64,000 nt of DNA from positions 20,001-84,000 of the forward strand of contig JNDT01002254.1 of assembly GCA_000697055.1 (NCBI GenBank), given 5' to 3'. Shown here in pieces: positions 12,651 through 24,943 of this stretch. The position numbers and the translations under genes were made by a program. Positions within the stretch are counted from its first letter, which is position 1, and each line of letters starts with the position of its first letter. The notes below the pieces were generated by a model, which saw nothing but the letters and a program-made list of their open reading frames with translations, was not told where the DNA came from and ran no database searches. This DNA is from Saksenaea vasiformis B4078. Taxonomy: Eukaryota > Mucoromycota > Mucoromycetes > Mucorales > Saksenaeaceae.

Positions 12651-15421
12651 CTACACGCGCGGATTATTGTTCAACTCATAGAATTGATTCAGCAGTCCTA
12701 TCATCCCGGGCCTTGCTCCCCGCTCTTCTTCTTCTTCTTCGTTATTTTCTGCTTCCCATCCTGCCGGCCGAAGGGACGGTCGTTCGAATGAGTCATCCAA
12801 CGGATAAGGTGTACGAGTTTCAGGCACCCCGTACTGATTTAATCGTGTCGGAGATCCTGGCTCAGAACGTTCTATGTTTGAGGGTCGCATCGATCGAGGG
12901 GTAAAGTGGGCGCGGTGAAATGCAGGTGCATCGCTTTCTACATCTTCCTCTTCTTCTTGTTGCTGTTGCTGTTCATCTTCTATGGATTTATGGATGCTTG
13001 TTTCTACAGGTCTCTTCCTTCGCTGTTGTTGAAATTCCTCTAATCGCGTCAGGTAAACTGACCCCGCTACGCCTTCAGGTTGCCATTTTGGATTATTTGC
13101 CTGGTATATTGTCTCAGTTCCTATCGTCTTTACTTTCAAGAGATTACCTTGAAGTTTAAGAAACTCTTCTCCATCTTTCCTTCCTTGCTCAAATAGTAAT
13201 CATCTTCAACGTGTCCTGGTGCACCATACTTTATGTTGCCATGGCGCTCGAAATCAAACTGAGCAAAACTGCAAACGTACCCCAGTCCTTCTACATGCAC
13301 CGTAAATTCCCGAAAGAAATCAACAATTTGCTCAGCACACGTTGGCAACGAAAACCATAGCACAATAGGCGTAAAAATCACGCTTAATATCTCTTGCAAG
13401 AATAACGAGATCTTGTAATCGAACAACTGGCAGAACTGAGCACGCACCTGTACAACAGAAGTTAGTCTGGTAGCAACGGCCCAGGTTGTACAAACCTCGT
13501 CTGTGTGTAGCTTACCGCGCCACTCAGCTGGCAAATAATGGGTTTGTTCGACAACTTGTCTCAGTAACACTTCAGGTTCGAACACCAAATGCTCGTCCGG
13601 AATCATTCCGCGACTGACAGCGAAAGCCGTACCAAAGATACCAAGATAAAATAAGACAGTACCATTCGATGTGATTTTGAAATCCACAAGTGCTTCTGAA
13701 TCGAACAAGGTCAACAGCGCCAGGACACCCGCAAAGGAACCTGTCACAAACGCTACAAACCTAAATCGCACCACGTGTTAGACACCGTCATCCAAAGGCT
13801 CCTCCTCCTCCTCCTCTGTACCTCGCTACCAAAGCTGTCTTTTCCTTTGGGAACTGGTCAATATATTTGTTTGCTGCTTCATAACTATGACTAAGGCGGG
13901 TATGAAAATCGTGCGGTAGCTCGTTGAACTCGCGGAACTTCCATTTGGCAAAAGGTGAATATGTTCTGGAGCCTATCTCACTTGGGTTTTTATGATATTC
14001 CTAGCATGTTGATCTTTAGATTCGCTTTTCTACAACTAAATGCTCTCTCTTACCTCGAAGTACCGAAAAAAGAAATAGACGATTAAATAGGCAAGAATAA
14101 AAGGCGCGAGAATTAAGTTCAATGTGCCCATAAAGATAAATCGTCGACGAATTCTGCAATACAGGACTGTTTAGCTCAATCTCTCACTTTTTTTTTTTAA
14201 CCGGCGGATAGTTACCCTGCCACCAGCAGTGATCGGTTCTTTTCCTTTAAGAAGCGTTTCCGTATTTGGCCACGCTGGTCGAACACGTAAGACAGAACAC
14301 AGAATGACAGGTTCCACTCTAGATCTCTTGTGAATATATGCTTGTTACGTAAATACGGTAGTGGTATGGTGATGTTGAGGATATCTTTGTTGAACAGAGC
14401 AATCAAATAGTTCTCATGTCGCATGATTCGATTGGCCACATCATGTTCATTCAGGCGGATTACATTTTTCCAAGCATTCGGATTCGCCTCACGGATATCG
14501 ATGATACGTTCCAGTACTTCCTGCCATGACACAGTCTGCATATCTTGCTGAAAACGATAGAGATGTTGGCCTTTTGTCAAAACACAGATGATTGGACTTA
14601 CATCGGGAATATGAAGTAAATGTTTGTAGAAATCGTGCATCTGCTTAAGACTGGAAATATCCAAAATAAACCGCAGCAATTGCCAACCCCACCATACAAC
14701 AAAAATAAGGAGAAACATGGACATGGTAACTGATAACCTGACAAGAATAAAAAGAAATTAATTTTGTAAGCTGAGCCGTAATACATTGCTGCAATTTACC
14801 TGGACAGGCAATGAGGAACCACCACCTCGGACAAAGCATGTCGTTGCGGGATCTCAGAGTGATTTACACAACCCAGTAGGAAAGTAGAAAATCCAATGAG
14901 GAAGGCAAGTGTTCTGTACATTGGTTCAGATAATGATGAGAACCGTAATATTCTTTTTTGACAACTTACAATAGGTTGAGAAATCGTGCTAATATGATGC
15001 AAAACATGCCTTTGCCTCTGTAATAAGCATATAAACGTTGAAAAAAATCGTCCATATTCTCCACATTCGCCCATTGCCACATGGTACGGTCAAAAGTTGA
15101 CATGCGGTTAATAGTCGACGGGGCCTGCTGTTCATAGTTTATCCGCACCCTTCGCATAGGATTTCCTCCTGCACTTGTTGGCGCCGCCTGTTCAATCATG
15201 AGCGATGCAGGAGCTTCCAAATCTGACTCATCGCTGAATTCGTTATCGTCTTGCTGTTGGTCGGAATGCGGCAACGGATGGTAAGCATGGCGCAGGAATG
15301 GCGGCCGCGGAGTTGATGTTGCTGCGGATATGTTTTGGTGACCAAGTGTATGCGTGGAAACATGGTCCAACGCAAGGTCCTCATCGGAAGACTGAGAACC
15401 TAACAGACGTGAACTTGCCAT
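12651..15421 (-). CDS. ATG9: autophagy-related protein 9, lipid scramblase
   Basis: Multi-exon gene for the multipass Atg9 protein that supplies membrane to the growing phagophore. Family blocks appear in order: an acidic disordered N-terminus; [20 protein letters not shown] before the first membrane segment; [45 protein letters not shown]; membrane segments with [17 protein letters not shown]; the [15 protein letters not shown] region; [13 protein letters not shown]; and [20 protein letters not shown], the conserved C-terminal core motif. The C-terminal ~150 residues are polar, with poly-Gln and poly-Glu runs. Several introns are in frame and translate through, e.g. 14548-14601 (54 nt) and 13448-13495 (48 nt); removing them restores the conserved joins [11 protein letters not shown] and LHTDE-VRAQF. 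A gene for another autophagy factor, ATG38-like, lies 6.4 kb away. Confidence 0.93.
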
Positions 15422-17427
15422 GGAAGGAGATCTTGTTTTTTTATCGTTGCAGAAGAGGTGATAGGGATAGACAAAGAATCAAAATGCCCGACATCCATGC
15501 AGTTGATGCGCACGTGCACAGTCACGGTTTCCGTCAAACGATCAGAAACAGATCCACTCATACTACGTACTGGTAAAATACCATAGCCGACGGAATATCT
15601 TCTAATCAAGCGGGGTGGTCGAACGAGCACTTCAGTGTTGGCGGTGTTGCAAAAGGTTCGAGAAATTGAGAGCATGTTGCTCTAGTTTGGGTAGCTCAAA
15701 GTGGAACATAGGAGAGCGGCTGTTGTATCTGAAAATTTACTCATCTGAAAGCTACAGATGTCATAACAAAAAGGAACAACATATCCACATTTTCCGGGAG
15801 AGAGCTAAATAAATCAGGGTTTAATATTGCCCTTTTCCCGCACAAGCAAAGAAAAAGCCGGTGTGCATCTCCCACATAAGCCGCCAATCCTAATGCATTA
15901 ACTGACGTCAAACGTTAATGTTCTATGCGTGTCGCTCAGACTGAAATCTATCTAAGCTGATGGATGTTTCTATACACTAAAACCATTTACAAACCTCTCT
16001 GACAATAAATCTAAGCGTTGCGCGTATCAAGAAAAGAGTTAGCAACATAACCGGTTGAATATTTTATCAGAACTCCGATTCTTCATGAAAGCTAATCGTT
16101 TCTTTGGAATGACCACTGTGTTCCTTCCAGTAAACGCCGCGAAAGAAAAAACTCTCATGTAGAAACACCAGAATTCTTCCTTCTTTAAAATACCTCTAAT
16201 AACTCCCAGATCAAAGCAACGACGCTCCATAGGAATTGTTTATCTGTGGCATAAATGAGGAACTGGTCAACCAAAGAGGCTGCTTGGTCCGCGAGCTCCG
16301 AATATGCATTTCCAAATATAATGGCTAAGTCACAGGTAATGCAAAAGTAGAGAGGTTCTTCTTGAACAACACATCCGAGAACCAGCAAAACTGGGTGATT
16401 ATGTGACAATGAACGAGGCGGTGTAGGCTGACATTATGGATGGAAATTTTAGTCCATTCCCTCAAATACAAGCTTTTCTCAGGGTTATGTGCAATGCGTC
16501 TAAGAATCCCGTTGCACCAACGCGGGCAAGTCGCGGAGCACAAAACCTTCTTCGAAGCTTCTTAGCATGGTGCGTTTCGTTATTTTACTGTATTAGATAG
16601 GTGTCTGAGCCGATTCAACAGTCAGGAATCCAATCATGCAGATTCGATGCTATCTGATGACAACAATGAAGCATCCTATCCATGTTGTCCACCTACGCAA
16701 TGGCCTTGGAATAACAAGTAGACATAGCACCTACCATTGCAAACTGAAGTTTATTGAACAGACTTTATTTTCTAAAATAATGTCTTTGCAAACGGTGATG
16801 TCTAAAACGACAGTTACCAGGTTTTGGTAGGTAAAGTTGATCAATGTATCCATCGTTTAGGAAACGATTATTGAAATTTGTTGTTTTTGCGTCTTTACAC
16901 ACTATTCAGATGCTCCAGGAAAATTGCTTTTTAGAGGAATATGATACTATTGTTTGAGTAGGATACTAAGTTACAAGGCTCAATTTCATACTTCTACGGT
17001 TTATCCCTTTGTTTAGATTAGTCTTTTGGCTAGTCCATAGTTTACCGTTTGGTGCATGCAATTAGAACAATAGCCTAAATAAAATACAGGGGGTGGGATC
17101 ATTGTTTGGGTCCTCATGATTAGAAATGCGTGAGTAACGCTAGTCATTCAGGGGCAATAAACAACTCAATCGGTGTTTGGAGGAGCAATTGGGCCACCAC
17201 CTGTTCTGTACCATGATTTAAAATTGTAGTTTCGTTTGTTTTAGTGTAGTAAAGATCAAGGGAATAAGATCCAGTTATATCTATATACACTACCCTGTGT
17301 AGGTATGGCGCCCACAACGTATACTGCAGGGCTCTTTTTTTCGAGAAAGAAAAAGCGGGAAAGGACTGAACCATTTGTCGGAGGTTACCAACGGACCAAA
17401 CCGTAATTGGTTTAAGTTATTGGTTAC
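15422..17427. other. gene-poor stretch
   Basis: About 2 kb without a supportable gene. The first ~250 bases should hold the ATG9 promoter/leader. The remainder has frames of 76 codons or fewer with no motif. No copy of the inverted-end repeat was recognised. Confidence 0.5.
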
Positions 17428-18982
17428 TTATTCCTCAAAACCTTGCGCAAACTTGTATATATCAGAGGTATTTTCTTTGTGCTTGGTCGAATCATCTGCT
17501 AGAAAATGATCGACAGAATAGCGTGTATCGATTGTCAGTGATTTGTGCAGGTCGTCGTGATCGTTGATATGGGTCTGATCGAGGTCAACCAAGGGTTTTC
17601 TGGCCCAACACATATAGTAATTGTAGAAGGATCGGTAACGTCCGGCTTCGGCAAGAATTTGTCTGATCCTCTGATTAAACTCATCGCTCGTCAAATGATG
17701 AATCTTCATTAAGCATGCTTTTTGGCGATAAAACGCCATTTCGATAGCTCGATTTGACAACTCGGCAATCTCTCCTGTCCAGCAGACACCAACTCCGACG
17801 GAAACAACCTGATGGTGGATATCACTCATATCACCAGGGGATCGCAAATACTCGCATAGACGGCGGCTACATAGGATATCAACGTCGTACATATTCTTCA
17901 TCGCTTCTGGAACTGAAAGTAATATTTTTTGTACAGTCCGGATTCGTCAAAACTCTTATGCTCTTAAAATTTTTACATTTTGTGTTTCTTACATGGTTCC
18001 TGAAACGCTTTGGTAATAGGACCAGGATTACGCATGATGGGTTCAACTTCTCGAAACTCAACATAGCCTCCGGGTTTGAGAATTCGTTTGATAGACTTGA
18101 CAATATTCTGAAAGCAGAAAGGTTAGTTGCTACTTGATTGTCATGATGACGCTACATACCGCCCAATCAGCTTCCGAAAAGCAAAAGTAGACAAAACGCA
18201 TGTGGATATAGTCAAAATAGGCATCTGGATAAGGTAAACCATCAAGTACATTTCCACGTAGAAAAATAGCATTTTGCGGTTTGATGGCTGTAGGGAAGAG
18301 TGAAGTAATATCAATACCATGAAACTGGGCGTCTGGAAATTCTGTCGCCATTTCCAGAACCCAAGTACCCGAACCACAAGCGATGTCGAGAACTCGAGGT
18401 GGTACTGGACGACGGACCCAGCTAGTCCGTAGAGACGATGACTGAGTTGAATTGGAAGTAGAAGTAGATGCACGTGAAGTGGGCCAGGAAGTTCGGTTGG
18501 CTGTAGTTGAAGAGGAATCACAAGAAACAGACATGGAACGAGAAAGAAGATCTCGTACAGGTGCAGAAAAGTTGTCACCAAAACAATGTTTAACCAGAAA
18601 ATGCTAAATAATGTAGTATAACCAAGTAAAAAAGAAAGTTATATTTCAGCAGGTCTCTTACCGTTTGTGTTTGACGATCATGTTCTTGTTCTTCCTCCGC
18701 TAAGCATATAGGAAGTGAAGCGACATTTTCGGATATTTCGGATGGCGTTGCAATGCTCTGAGGACGTCGAAGTATCTTACGTACTTTCTCCAATACATGC
18801 TGTGACCTTTCACCGACAACCGGCGGCAAACTCTTGGTTGTTTTATCCGATGATGTTGAATAGTGTTTGCGTGAGAACCGCTGCCGTCGTCGTGGTGATG
18901 GTTCTTGATCATGATCGGCCGCAATGATATCAAGTTTTCTGTGGGATGAGTTATCGTGTTTGTAGGACAGTGAGTTTCCCAT
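17428..18982 (-). CDS. class I SAM-dependent methyltransferase (fungal)
   Basis: A methyltransferase of the large fungal family with a disordered N-terminus and Rossmann core. The first exon (from 18982) is basic and Ser-rich and ends at QTQT. After an intron the frame resumes with HFLVKHCFGDNFSAP. The SAM-binding motif I is VLDIACGSGTWVLEMA, followed by FHGIDITSLFP, GLPYPDAYFDYIHMRFVYF and, after another intron, SIKRILKPGGYVEFREVEP. The last exon carries a helical C-terminal part with VSVGVGVCW. Four exons join in frame. Substrate is unknown; this group has been annotated variously as LaeA-like or UMTA-like, and I would not claim a regulatory role. It is divergent from the trehalose phosphorylase with about 190 bases between start codons. 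Confidence 0.85.
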
Positions 18983-19172
18983 CTAGTGAGAACATAATTC
19001 AAAGTAAAAGGAAGAAGGAAGGAAGAAAAGTTTTGCATAAACGCGGGGGGAAACCGGAACCGGCTCTTTTAATCATGCAAATCCCGGTTGAATTGCAGCG
19101 GAGAATCAAATTATAAAAATTGACAAGACATGCTCTTTTCCCGGGACATCTTCTTTTTTTTTGTCTTAGATA
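18983..19172. promoter_or_regulatory. short divergent promoter region
   Basis: Only 190 bases separate the start codons of the methyltransferase (minus) and trehalose phosphorylase (plus), so their promoters must overlap. It holds purine tracts (GGAAGAAGGAAGGAAG) and a T-run just before the plus-strand ATG. No specific binding site is claimed. Confidence 0.55.
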
Positions 19173-21644
19173 ATGCCTCCAGAAGATATTCCATTGGCTG
19201 TAACATCTAGAAGGTTCTCGTTAAAGCACATTCCGTTGCCTACGTATCTTGGTCTTGACGTGGAACTGAAAGAGCATACCTCATATTATTCCATTTCTAT
19301 TCATGACGGATCTTATACCACCGATTACTACAGCGGGGAGCTTCTACGACATGATGAAAACAAATCACGACTTGAGTGTATGCGAGAAGCACTTGAGCAA
19401 CTTAAAAGTGTCGTCAATTTGTTTGCTACGTCTCAAAGCTACAAGATTCAGATTATTTCAATTTCTAACCTCATCGACCGCGTTGACGGTGGAGAAGAAA
19501 ATAGACGATCCGTGATGAGTGGTTTTTGGAAAGATCTGGATGCTATTCCCTTCAGAGTGACCACTCACGGTGAAACATCGGATGAAAGAGCAAGCGCAGC
19601 TGTACGCAAAGCCGTCATGTGGCAAGTACCCAATAATAAATTACTGCTATCAGTTACTCATTACGGTAGGACAGGCTAAGTCCACAATACCCTGGTAACT
19701 TGCCTCGTATTTCTGTCGGCTATCGTCATGAGGTAAGCGAAATGATGTCAAAATGACATACACTGATTTATCTTTTTGGTTAGGTCGAAGGTTTGTGTAT
19801 AAATGCGTAGATCTAGATGGTTTTAGCTAAATAAGAAAGTTTGGGATAGTCGATTTTAACTACCAGATCCACATGGCCGACCTGATGGATTACGCGGAGT
19901 CTGTCAATCTAGAAACATGGCGAGTGTGGGAAGAGATCGCTGAGACCTTCAAAGGGCGTCAACTCAGAATATCCTTTTTTAATTCGACACCTCAGGGAGG
20001 CGGAGGTGAGAAAACACGCATTATTATTGGTCTGAAACTTAGGATTTATCCTTATCAGTGGCACTAATGCGTCATGCACTGGTGCGTTTCCTAAAGCTTT
20101 CTAATATTGACACTCATTGTACGTTACTTCTTGTTTGTTTGTATGCCACGTGATGTACTTATGTATAACAGGGTATGTGACTCGGCCGAAACCTGAAGTG
20201 TTTGACATTACCAAACGCAAGTTTCACAATGTTCTCCAAGGTGTGGCGCCACCCGACACAATGCTGTCAGACGAAGATAAACAAATATTTATCGACTGGT
20301 CTAACGAAAACGTGACACGGTTCTGGTTGGATGCAAAAGGTCCAATCAAGAATTCAGACGTGATCGTTATCGATGATCCTCAAGGTAAGACACCCGAAAA
20401 AAAAGCACATGGTTTTGTCTCATATGCTGTCCTCCAGTGGTCGGGATCATTCCACATATCAAGAAGCATGCTCCTAACACACGGGTTATCTTTCGATCAC
20501 ACATCGAACTACGTGCGGATCTAATTCGTGATAATCCTACTGGATCCCAGGCTATAACATGGGAGTACGTGCATTTTTTCTTCATTTTTATTTGCTAACT
20601 TAGTTTACGGTAGATTTCTATGGTCGTTTATCAAATATGCCGACCTTTTCGTTTCCCATCCTATAGAAAACTTCATACCAGACGTTGTCCCGAGGCGTAA
20701 TGTAGTCCTGCTACCTGCATGTACTGATCCTATGGACGGACTGAACAAGGAGTTAAGCCCTTGGTGTTTGGAATACTACCAGACTGTGTTCAATCGGATT
20801 TGTATGGACCAAGGTGCTCAAGAAGTGGACTGGAAACGTCCCTATATTGTCCAGGTTTGTCGGTTTGACCCATCCAAAGGTACATAAATTAGTCTGCTAT
20901 TCTTTGATTTATTCTGAGATGAATGAAAAAGGAATCCCCGACGTCTTCGAGGCCTACCGACTTCTGCGCGAGAAAATAGCTGAAGAAAAATGGGAAGAGG
21001 CGGATATTCCTCAGCTGGTGATATGTGGGCATGGAAGCATCGACGATCCAGACGGAACGGTTATTTACGAACAAGCACACAAGATGATCCAGGGCCCAAA
21101 ACTCAAACTTATCGCAGCAGACATAGTAGTTGCACGTCTGCCCGCTTCAGATCAGCTTTTAAACATGATTCTTCGTTGTGCACATGTTGCTCTGCAACTC
21201 TCATATCGTGAAGGCTTCGAGGTTAAGGTCACAGAAGCATTAGCCAAAGGAATTCCTGTGATTGCCTACCAGGCTGGGGGAATTCCGCTCCAAATCGACA
21301 ATGGGGTGACAGGTATCATCATTCCTATTGGTGAGGTCCAGATGGTTGCGGATAGTCTCTATGACTTGCTCAGAAACAAGGATATGTACGATCGCATGAG
21401 CGCAGCAGCGAAAGAGAATCTGTCCGAAGAATTTTTCACCGTATGGAACGCCATATCTTGGCTGCACCTCTTTATTGAGCTGACAAACACGCCTGGGGAG
21501 AGTAAAGGATTGTTGGATGAAGAGGCCACGTACCAACGCAACACACGTGTCGGTGACGCTCGCAAAGTCTGTGATTTGTGGAAAGAGAAGTACAACTATG
21601 AACCTTTCGAAGAAGAGAAAGATACAAGTATTAAAGATAAATAG
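19173..21644 (+). CDS. trehalose phosphorylase (GT4, clock-controlled gene 9 type)
   Basis: Retaining GT4 enzyme of the fungal trehalose phosphorylase/CCG-9 group, interconverting trehalose plus phosphate with glucose-1-phosphate and glucose. The N-terminal exon (19173-19625) is family-specific. The GT-B core includes ISFFNSTPQGGGVALMRHAL, WYVTRPKPEVFDITKRKFHN, TRVIFRSHIELRADLI, KRPYIVQVCRFDPSKG and the nucleotide-site stretch SYREGFEVKVTEALAKG (EX7E). Two places look like frameshifts but are introns. Splicing 19626-19669 gives MWQ-DRLSPQYPGNLPRIS. Splicing 19733-19866 gives GYRHE-IHMADLMDYAES. Later junctions QGG-GVALM, THW-YVTRP and DDP-QVVGI also fit, so the gene appears intact. It converges on the ATG38-like gene, with about 170 bases between stops. 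Confidence 0.9.
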
Positions 21645-21815
21645 ATGTGTATCCTGATGGAAAATGCAAATTCATCATTGTCCGTGTATGCATCACATCC
21701 AACGAACGAGAAATAACAATGTATTTGCTTACACTCGACAAGTATGTAATAAAGGAAACCTTTACAAAAACGATAATATCATGCTTTTTATATAAGTTAG
21801 ATGTTCCCAGATGAA

Positions 21816-23605
21816 TCATGCAGCTGTTTTTCTACGGTGATCGTTTGTGCTATGAGTCGTTCGTGTTGCTGCAAATGGTGGGTATGACAGCTGGACATTG
21901 GTAGGTTGCTGTGCCAAGGACCTTAATAGTGTTGGCGGTCGGGCTTGACTGTATTCCGGCGAAACGCCTCCGCTGGCATTAACGTTACCGCTACTGCTAG
22001 CAGCTCCAGCATTGGTTTGCTCCTTAGAAGAAGTATATGAGTATGTACCCTCTATGCCGTCTCTAGCTCCTTACATGTTGTTCAGATGGTTGTGAGCGGC
22101 GCTTTTTGGCACTTTCTTTGAGTTTTTCCCAACGCTCACGATATTTATTCATAAGAGCTTGCTGTTTCTCGTTATGCAATCGTAGCTGCCGGTTCTCCTC
22201 TTCGAGTTCTTTTAATCGTGCCACTAACGCATATCATTCAGTACAGAACATGACTGCATCGCCTTACTTACTTAGATCTGCTACATTGCTGTTCGACGGG
22301 TGTCGAATGTAGCTACTTTGAGCTGTATGTGTTCCGCTGCTTCCTAGTGCCGCAGAAGAACGCATGCTAGAATCATGGTTCTGCATAATACGTTTGGCTT
22401 GTTTTTGAACATCATTGCGGAATTGCATGATGCTACTCTTAAGCATATTGCTCTCCTCTGCTGCCTTCATTGGGATGTGAGCACTTGATGAAGCACCGAG
22501 GTCAGCAAACCTTTTCCATCGATTGAAGTTTGCGCTGTAGCTGCTCAATACGCTTCTTCAGCTGTTCGTTTTCCATGGCATAGTCCTGCCATGCCCTAAG
22601 GATAATGAATTCACATCTCCATTCCACAATGCTTTAGGTCTTACTTTTTATCCTCGTTACAACGCCCCGAAAATGCTCCAGTTGAAGTAAGAGCATCTCT
22701 CTCGGGGACGACAAAATATGATTCCATCATGGTAGATAAATCTTTCTTACGTTTGGAGCCGCCATCTTCGTCATCTTCTTCTTCATTGTTTTCTTCGTCG
22801 GAATCAGGTTTATATGGCCATACAGGTGTAGGATTGTCGTTTTCATTCAGTGGAGCTGAAGCAAATGCAACGGGGTTTGAAAGTTTTTCTACCAACGTTT
22901 CCACCACTTCCCAGAATTTGTTAAACGGATCAGAATCGTCTTCATCTTCCTATACGATGGTTATCATTCACATTAAACCAATTTTTTTAAGTAGCGCACA
23001 TTCTCCGTTAATAAGGCGTAGGAATCACCGATTGTAGCTTGCGAAGCATGACATTGGGTCTGACGGAAAGGTTCTTTCGGCCTGGTTTCTGGCAAGGCGA
23101 TGCGTAAACCGCTCATGTCGACACTTCCGCTGTTTCCTCTATATCCTCCGCTACTGATCATATGCGTTGCAGGAGGTGATGATTGCTCTGTTGCTGCCTT
23201 TGTTGCCTTTCGTTGAAGCTCTTTCGCCTTTCGACTGTGGTTCATCGTTAATAATTGGAGCGTTTTATTTGCCTGGCAATAAATATTGAATCAGCTGTCT
23301 GATAGACAAACGGAAACAGTATTCTTAACCTCTGTATCGTCGGTGTATTCTGTTGCTTTTTTAAATTGCTCTAGAGTCCGATCGTTCATGGTTGAAATGA
23401 GTTCATATGCTGCGCAACAATAAATCCTGTTGCTTTACCGGCTGCTTGTAAATGAGCTTCTGCAGCCTTAGCCCACATTTCCCTATCTTCGTAGTCTTCG
23501 GCAGCATTGGCATACGAATGTCCCTAGCAGAAGGCAATGCGTTAAACATTACAAGATTGAATCATGACATACGGCGTTCACGGGGGTTTCTGGAATCATA
23601 ATCAT
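21816..23605 (-). CDS. ATG38: MIT-domain/coiled-coil protein, Atg38/NRBF2-like
   Basis: Likely the fungal equivalent of Atg38/NRBF2, a stabilising subunit of autophagy PI3-kinase complex I. The N-terminus is a three-helix MIT-like domain spread over small exons: GHSYANAAEDYEDREMWAKA, AYELISTMNDRTLEQFKKAT, and TLQLLTMNHSRKAKELQRK. An acidic middle contains DDSDPFNKFWEVVETLVEKL. The C-terminal half is coiled coil (AWQDYAMENEQLKKRIEQLQ; LKELEEENRQLRLHNEKQQ) with a Ser/Pro-rich tail ending KTAA. At least eight exons join in frame, including a 46 nt intron. MIT plus coiled coil also fits other trafficking adaptors, so the specific name is inference supported by domain order and the motif block. 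Confidence 0.62.
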
Positions 23606-24943
23606 GGTGCGGAAGCAAAGAGGGTGCTGTACAGCGAACGGACTTTTAAATACTAGATTTGGAATAAATGTTTGCGTCAACTGGGTGCCCTTTTACGCTC
23701 AAGCTGAAGTGCATTTTACGCTGGAAAGCGATGCATCTTTGCGCTAATCCAAGGGATGGTCTGCGCCTGGATAGCTTGAGTTTTATATTGAAATAATTCA
23801 GTGACGGATTTCGCATTATCCTGTCGCAATGCATAAAAGTGTCTCAAGGCAAAGAGGATGTTCCATTGAACATCGTTTTGCATTGAAGTTCTTCAGCGAT
23901 GGGTTTTTAGTATTCTATCAGAAGCAGTAAAAATGCCTTAAGGCAAGAACAACTTCCACTCAAAATAATCCGTACTTAAAGGCATGCATGAATTTCTTTT
24001 TTTTTCTTTGGTTCTGCCCATCTTACATCCCCGTTAAAGATGTCGATTCTTCATCACATATACAGGATCATTCGTGTTTTTTGTCTGCCATTTATCTGCA
24101 TGACATCTGTCCCAAACAGTCCTAGGTGTGATGTAGACCCCTGTTCATCACCAGATAAGCAAATGTTGTCACCAATTCCTATACTAAATGAGCGCCTATT
24201 CAATTCGTCCCTTATAACAGACTTCGGCCTCCATGGCATGCAAAATTCATATAGATAGCGTAAAAAGCTGTTCGATAAATAGTAAAGTCTGGTCAACGCT
24301 TACACCTATGCATTCCTAGATCCTTCCAAAAGTCCACATATCTACCGCTTTCGCTGAACGTGTTTATGGATCATGTTTGACGTTACCTATCTGACTAAAA
24401 CCAAATTTCATGTTACAGTTATTAGTGATGTACTAGAGAAACGCTTTACTATTGTGGAACGTGCATAGCGGTGAGTACGAAGGATCGTTGTTTTGAAGAC
24501 GTTCTAGTAATTACCAAAAAGTAGAAGTACCCTATAAACATGATTTAATGTCTACAAGAAAATCAAATAACGGGTCTTGTATATCCGAATGTTTTAAGAT
24601 AGATGTAGTATTTGGATGAGTTCAAACAACCAGTGAATGACGATTTAGTGATCCTTCATTTATCATAAAGGACAACGCTTTTTGATCTACTCCTTTGAAT
24701 GAACAGTTCATTAAATTGTGCCAGAGAGGTAAAGGCCAGCAAGCTTCACTGCCAGAAGCTTTTCGTATTGCTTTTCATTTGACACCTCCTTTGACAGCTC
24801 CGAGGGACCAAGTCCCGATAACAATACAGGAATCACTATGCGTGACCCCCTTTTGCTTGCCTGCAGCCTTCTGAACCTTTTAAGGATACATACTATTGCA
24901 CTGCATTTTAAATCGATTTGCTTCATTCTATATTCTATCTGAT
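23606..24943. other. intergenic stretch with repeat copy C
   Basis: The ATG38-like promoter region is followed by dispersed repeat copy C (about 23685-24285). Bases 24286-24943 hold no recognisable gene. The ATG-initiated minus frames there are short and motif-free. Confidence 0.5.
23685..24285 (+). repeat. dispersed inverted-end repeat, copy C
   Basis: The head (TTTTACGCTCAAGCTGAAG, then ACGCTGGAAAGCGATGCATC) matches copy B. The middle (AATGCCTTAAGGCAAGAAC, GTACTTAAAGGCATGCATGA) matches copy D in reverse. The shared core GATGTCGATTCTTCATCACA, then ATACAGGATCATTCGTGT, is in all three. The tail ATAGATAGCGTAAAAAGC is the inverted counterpart of the head. Confidence 0.7.

Noticed and set aside
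19660..19870. Possible pseudogene frameshifts in trehalose phosphorylase
   Set aside because: Introns with proper GT-AG sites restore conserved sequence in frame, so no indel is needed.
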